Made by a program: the position numbers and the translations under genes. The notes under the pieces are model-generated. The model had not been told where the DNA came from. It searched no databases and saw only the letters and a program-made list of their open reading frames with translations. From assembly GCA_002440745.1 (NCBI GenBank), contig DJVB01000016.1:1-21166 (forward strand): a stretch of 21,166 nt of DNA. The letters run 5' to 3'. This document shows, in pieces, positions 18,801-21,166 of this stretch; position 1 is the stretch's first letter; each line of letters opens with the position of its first letter. This DNA is from Bacteroidales bacterium UBA6267. GTDB taxonomy: Bacteria; Bacteroidota; Bacteroidia; Bacteroidales; UBA1556.

Positions 18801-19578
18801 TGGCAATCAAAGAAAATGAACCTGTTGAGCGATTAAGCGTGCCAAAATCACCTTCATCGGTAGCGTATAAAATCTGATTGCTATTTGCAGGCCAATTGGC
18901 AATTGCTTCAATATAACTTCGTCCGGTTGAACCAATCTCCGAACAACTTCCATCAGCTCTACTTATTGTATAGAGCTTATTATCACTATCACTTACGTAA
19001 AAAAAGTAATCGGAAGTAACAAAGCCACTAACTTCCAGATTATCAAATCTAATGTATTCATCTCCGGCATTTGTATTTCCGGTAATTCTGATTTCAAGAG
19101 TTCTACCTGATAATCCTGAAACTGAAGTGTTTTGAGTGCCAAAATCGTTTTGTTCGTAAAAAAATTGAGTCCAGCTTCCATTATCAATTCGATATTCAAA
19201 TCGTATCCAATCCTCATTTTCTAAAGAGCCTGATTCAGATATATCACCTGTAATAGTTACATCAAAATAATCTGAGATGTCTATGGTTTGGGTGCTTAAA
19301 ATTGCTCCAGAGCCTGAAGATCCGTCCACATCTCGTATTTCACAAAGTCCATTGACTACTTTTATGTAATCACTAGCATTACTCAAGGTGCAGGACGACA
19401 CATCTAAAGTCCATTTAGTAACTAATCCCGGATAATCTCCAATATTTCCTGTTCCATCAATACCGGTACTATTGGTATATGATTCAAAATCATCAGACCA
19501 AATAACAGTTTGTGAGTATGAATAAAATTTGGAAAATAGAAGGATGACAAAAACAATGGAATATTTAATAGCAGTCAT
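15877..19578 (-). CDS. Large secreted T9SS cargo protein with thrombospondin type 3 repeats
   Basis: A 1233-residue secreted protein. Order of parts: signal peptide (about 1-23); a jelly-roll or lectin-like beta domain (about 24-186, starting IWSDDFESYTNSTG and ending IRFDNLEVSGF); a propeller-like region (about 190-430, YVSDSDNKLYTISRADGS); and an SdrD B-like domain (about 440-545, GRVYHDDNQNQTDDSESGL). Next come thrombospondin type 3 repeats (about 545-846) dense in DxDxDG motifs that bind calcium, then a DNRLRE-like beta domain (about 860-1010), an Fn3-like domain (about 1060-1155) and a type IX sorting domain (about 1160-1233, NVFPVPAESELFVE to the terminal KKLIVK). The sorting domain means passage through the outer membrane by T9SS and likely surface attachment; calcium would stiffen the stalk. 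It is probably an adhesin or surface structural protein rather than an enzyme, as no catalytic domain was seen. It has its own candidate promoter and is not obviously in an operon. Confidence 0.9.
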   Translation of the reverse strand: MTAIKYSIVFVILLFSKFYSYSQTVIWSDDFESYTNSTGIDGTGNIGDYPGLVTKWTLDVSSCTLSNASDYIKVVNGLCEIRDVDGSSGSGAILSTQTIDISDYFDVTITGDISESGSLENEDWIRFEYRIDNGSWTQFFYEQNDFGTQNTSVSGLSGRTLEIRITGNTNAGDEYIRFDNLEVSGFVTSDYFFYVSDSDNKLYTISRADGSCSEIGSTGRSYIEAIANWPANSNQILYATDEGDFGTLNRSTGSFSLIANVDADGLANGSDGSQALSDIDGLAFDPRTGELWASHRRSGDYDLLFKINPATGKYIPNAFGQDIDYIVIAGTGVYQDFDDMAISPLDGTLYGVSNNGSSDQILSINKVNGAVTVVSSLASATDVEGLGFSNDNHMYGTSGNADDFIEVFWTTGTSNVINSNMCGSGDPECLAALVEDANLIEGRVYHDDNQNQTDDSESGLAGVRVELYNDVNNNGQKDAGDEFLTYTLTDANGDYHFDFASTGNLVIIIDQTTLPSGYALTTDNIEAASFSSQNNFDSGNDFGADSGADCDGNGIPDFSEGSGDTDGDGVDDDCDLDNDNDGILDADDGTMDTDGDGIPNYNDLDSDNDGIPDAIEANGGAAPTGYNSSTGRISGTDSDNDGLLNSVDNAPAVAYGSGSTSSLPLGDKDGDGIKDFKDKDSDNDGILDIVEAGGTDSNSDGQVDSFTDSNSDGYHDSFTSSPLPIPNSDNSWETTYSLTVLPNYLDLDSDNDGIDDATEGYSTIDLIYPNILLDSDGDGIINLWDINSGGTPIDPVDTDNDGTPDYYDTDTDDDGLDDEIEGNDADFDMVADISAANTDDDGDGVDDALANGCSGNSSLNISATDHGEEDNSDGYMYLSSSDLELVNDGSTHQTIGIYFSSVDILQGATISSAYIQFETDEASTGTVSFTIKGQDIDNASSFSSTDYNITNRTLTTASATWAPSNWNTVGEAGVNQKTVDISGIIQEIVDRPGWSSGNNIVIVITGANNSSNYRTAEVDPVLHIDVVGGLSYACGTQSVLPDYDEDGEKDWRDESDDSGTLPVTLLNQEVACEGDKVVLSWSTGSEINNHYFHIMRSDDGMSFQSVGRIDGSGNSNTMVNYSFIDENPVSGRCYYQIVQVDFDGSETLFPILVLEKTCSNYLNVFPVPAESELFVETNLEGVLEIYNQNGQLMLSNKFDSGLNTLSLSFLNSGFYTILFKTHDKVIIKKLIVK
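17040..17945 (-). repeat. Thrombospondin type 3 repeat-coding tract
   Basis: About 900 bp within the T9SS cargo gene encodes repeated DxDxDG calcium-binding motifs (DTDGDGIPN, DSDNDGIPD, DNDNDGILD and variants). On the plus strand it shows as recurring CCATCATTATC-like strings. Units are irregular and interrupted by spacer segments, unlike the regular 153-bp repeats near the window end. Confidence 0.85.
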
Positions 19579-19916
19579 ATAATAAATTGTTGTTCAGTAG
19601 AAATGTTAAGCAAAATTACTTTGAAAGTTCTGTAAATTAACAGATTAAAAACAGATACTTATCATAAAACCACAACAATATTAATTCCAAAAATAGCACC
19701 CCTAACTAGACAATTGAATACCAATACATTACATTTTTCAAAACACTAAATCAACTAAAGGCCTTTTCCCATATCGAGAAAAAAGAGTCATATTTAGAGA
19801 AATAAAAGCGCGATTGATACCCAAAATCATTGAAAATCCTTTCAGAAATATTAATTTTTAAAAATTAAAATTAAAGCTATTTTAATCCTTCAATAATATA
19901 AACAATCCCAAAACTC
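19579..19916. other. 338-bp AT-rich intergenic region
   Basis: This lies between the stop of the truncated repeat gene and the start of the TSP3-repeat gene. The only supported element is the candidate promoter near 19611. No coding region, RNA gene or convincing terminator was seen. Confidence 0.6.
19611..19618 (-). promoter_or_regulatory. Candidate -7 promoter element for the TSP3-repeat cargo gene
   Basis: The minus strand reads TAATTTTG, matching TAnnTTTG, 32 nt before the ATG at 19578. No TTG at normal spacing lies upstream of it, so support is from the -7 match and position only. Confidence 0.4.
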
Positions 19917-21166
19917 CTACCTCACCACCACCTTTTCTCGGGCAATCAGGCCGTCACTATTGGTGATTTGCACATAATAAACTCCCTTAGCCATTTCTCG
20001 CAAGTCCAATAATTTCATTGTATGGCTTTTGGTTTCAAATTTCTCTACATAAACTTCTACACCGAGGGAATTGAAAATGGAAAAGTTCAGCTCAGAGTTT
20101 TTCATTTCCGGCAACCGTACAGTAAACAATCCGTCATTAGGATTGGGGAAAATATCCACTTTGAATCGAACATCAAAATCTTCTATTCCACTGCAATCTA
20201 AAACGGTGACTGAAGTTGTGGCTGTTGTTTGGCAAGAGTTGGTATCGGTATAGGTGTAGAAAACCCAATGAATTCCCAAACTCACTGCTGTGGGGTCGAA
20301 CATTGCCCCAGTAACTCCATTTCCTGAAAAAACTCCCCCAAGGGGACTTGCAACCGGCAGATTTACAGGGCCTCCCTGCTGACAAACGGAATCGGGATTG
20401 AATGGATTTAACACCACATTCACTGCCGGAAAATGACTAAGTGTAAGTTGAAAAACACTGTCGCAACCGTTCATCGTTTGCAAGGAATCGTAGTAAATCC
20501 CTACCGCTGAATACGTTTGCCCATGCCAGAAATAGCCCGAATTAGCGCAAATCGTTTGGTTTTCTTGGTAGAAATAGTTTGGGCTAACATTCAATGTCAA
20601 TTGAAATACGCTGTCGCAACCACTCACCGTTTGCAAGGAATCGTAGTAAACGCCTGCTGCTGAATACGTTTGCCCATGCCAAGCGTAGGTTGAATTATCA
20701 CAAATCGTTTGAGTTTCTTGGAAGAAATAGGTTGGACTTACATTCAAGGCAAGTTGAAAAACGCTGTCGCAACCGTTCACCGTTTGTAAAGAATCGTAGT
20801 AAACTCCTGCTAATGAATACGTTTGCCCATGCCAGAAATAGCCCGAATTAGCGCAAATCGTTTGGCTTTCTTGGTAGAAATAGTTTGGACTTACATTCAA
20901 AGTGAGTTTATAAACGCTGTCGCAACCGTACACCGTTTGTAAAGAATCGTAGTAAACTCCTGCTGCTGAATACGTTTGACCATGCCAAGTGTAAGTCGAA
21001 TTATCGCATATAGTTTGGGTTTCTTGGTAGAAATAGTTTGGACTTACATTCAAAGTGAGTTTATAAACGCTGTCGCAACCATTCACCGTTTGTAAAGAAT
21101 CGTAGTAAACTCCTGCTGATGAATACGTTTGCCCATGCCAAAAATAGCTCGAATTAGCGCAAATCG
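19917..21166 (-). CDS. 3' part of a repeat-containing T9SS cargo protein (5' end outside the window)
   Basis: The reading frame is open to the right-hand window edge, so the start is missing; a GTG at 21086 is inside a repeat and is not a real start. The visible product (about 415 residues) begins with at least four and a half copies of a 51-residue repeat with the core GCDSVYKLTLNVSP, QTIC, W/HGQTYS and GVYYDSLQTV. Two conserved cysteines per repeat (in GCDS and QTIC) suggest a disulfide within each beta-sandwich unit. This repeat type is common in large secreted Bacteroidota proteins. A PKD/Ig-like segment follows (GGVFSGNGVTGAMFDPTAV), then a type IX sorting domain (about the last 82 residues, IFPNPNDGLFTVRL to the C-terminal REKVVVR). 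The protein is probably a surface filament or adhesin; the N-terminal functional part, if any, lies outside. Full length is unknown. Confidence 0.88.
   Translation of the reverse strand, partial: ICANSSYFWHGQTYSSAGVYYDSLQTVNGCDSVYKLTLNVSPNYFYQETQTICDNSTYTWHGQTYSAAGVYYDSLQTVYGCDSVYKLTLNVSPNYFYQESQTICANSGYFWHGQTYSLAGVYYDSLQTVNGCDSVFQLALNVSPTYFFQETQTICDNSTYAWHGQTYSAAGVYYDSLQTVSGCDSVFQLTLNVSPNYFYQENQTICANSGYFWHGQTYSAVGIYYDSLQTMNGCDSVFQLTLSHFPAVNVVLNPFNPDSVCQQGGPVNLPVASPLGGVFSGNGVTGAMFDPTAVSLGIHWVFYTYTDTNSCQTTATTSVTVLDCSGIEDFDVRFKVDIFPNPNDGLFTVRLPEMKNSELNFSIFNSLGVEVYVEKFETKSHTMKLLDLREMAKGVYYVQITNSDGLIAREKVVVR
20440..21166 (-). repeat. 153-bp in-frame tandem repeats
   Basis: The string CTGTCGCAACC recurs at 20458, 20611, 20764, 20917 and 21070, exactly 153 bp apart, giving at least 4.6 copies that continue past the window edge. 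The copies are highly similar at the DNA level, so homogenisation or recent expansion by recombination is likely. The period is a multiple of three, so copy-number change keeps the frame. Confidence 0.95.

Noticed and set aside
20440..21166. CRISPR-like array because of regular repeats
   Set aside because: The period is 153 bp with no unique spacers and the units are in-frame protein repeats of one coding sequence.

Overview
The window is chromosomal DNA of a low-GC member of the Bacteroidota. Three things point there: C-terminal type IX secretion (T9SS) sorting domains on two large secreted proteins, a protein built from the C-terminal domains of the gliding/T9SS protein GldM, and TAnnTTTG-type -7 promoter elements upstream of several starts. 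I cannot name a genus. No RNA gene, CRISPR array, insertion sequence or phage gene was seen. Almost every gene product begins with a signal peptide, so this is a block of cell-envelope and secreted proteins.

Layout. (1) 17-1204 (-): exported WG-repeat protein. (2) 1338-5417 (-): a two-gene operon with a FecR-like exported protein (4623-5417) followed by a sensor with a periplasmic two-component-type propeller, a Y_Y_Y domain, one membrane segment and a cytoplasmic SpoIIE/PP2C phosphatase (1338-4604). (3) 5557-8343 (+): exported TPR-CHAT protease, divergent from that operon. (4) 8367-9035 (-): orphan GldM third/fourth-domain protein, convergent with the CHAT gene. (5) 9142-9333 (-): start-less C-terminal remnant of an outer-membrane beta-barrel gene. 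(6) 9366-12932 (-): exported WD40-like propeller protein with a C-terminal caspase (C14) domain. (7) 13031-14545 and 14556-15524 (-): exported Ig-like/caspase protein, with an outer-membrane barrel protein 10 bp upstream. (8) 15877-19578 (-): 1233-residue T9SS cargo with thrombospondin type 3 repeats. (9) 19917-21166 (-): 3' part of a second T9SS cargo gene with 153-bp tandem repeats, running off the window edge.

The most interesting part is 4.6-15.5 kb. It holds three caspase-fold (clan CD) peptidases with intact His/Cys dyads. All appear to be exported, and they sit among a GldM-like protein, an outer-membrane barrel protein and a FecR-like protein. Caspase-like and CHAT proteases in bacteria are usually discussed as cytoplasmic defence or cell-death effectors. 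Here the sequence suggests a periplasmic or envelope protease set, possibly tied to T9SS or gliding machinery. That functional link is inference from neighbourhood and domains only; each gene could also be acting independently.
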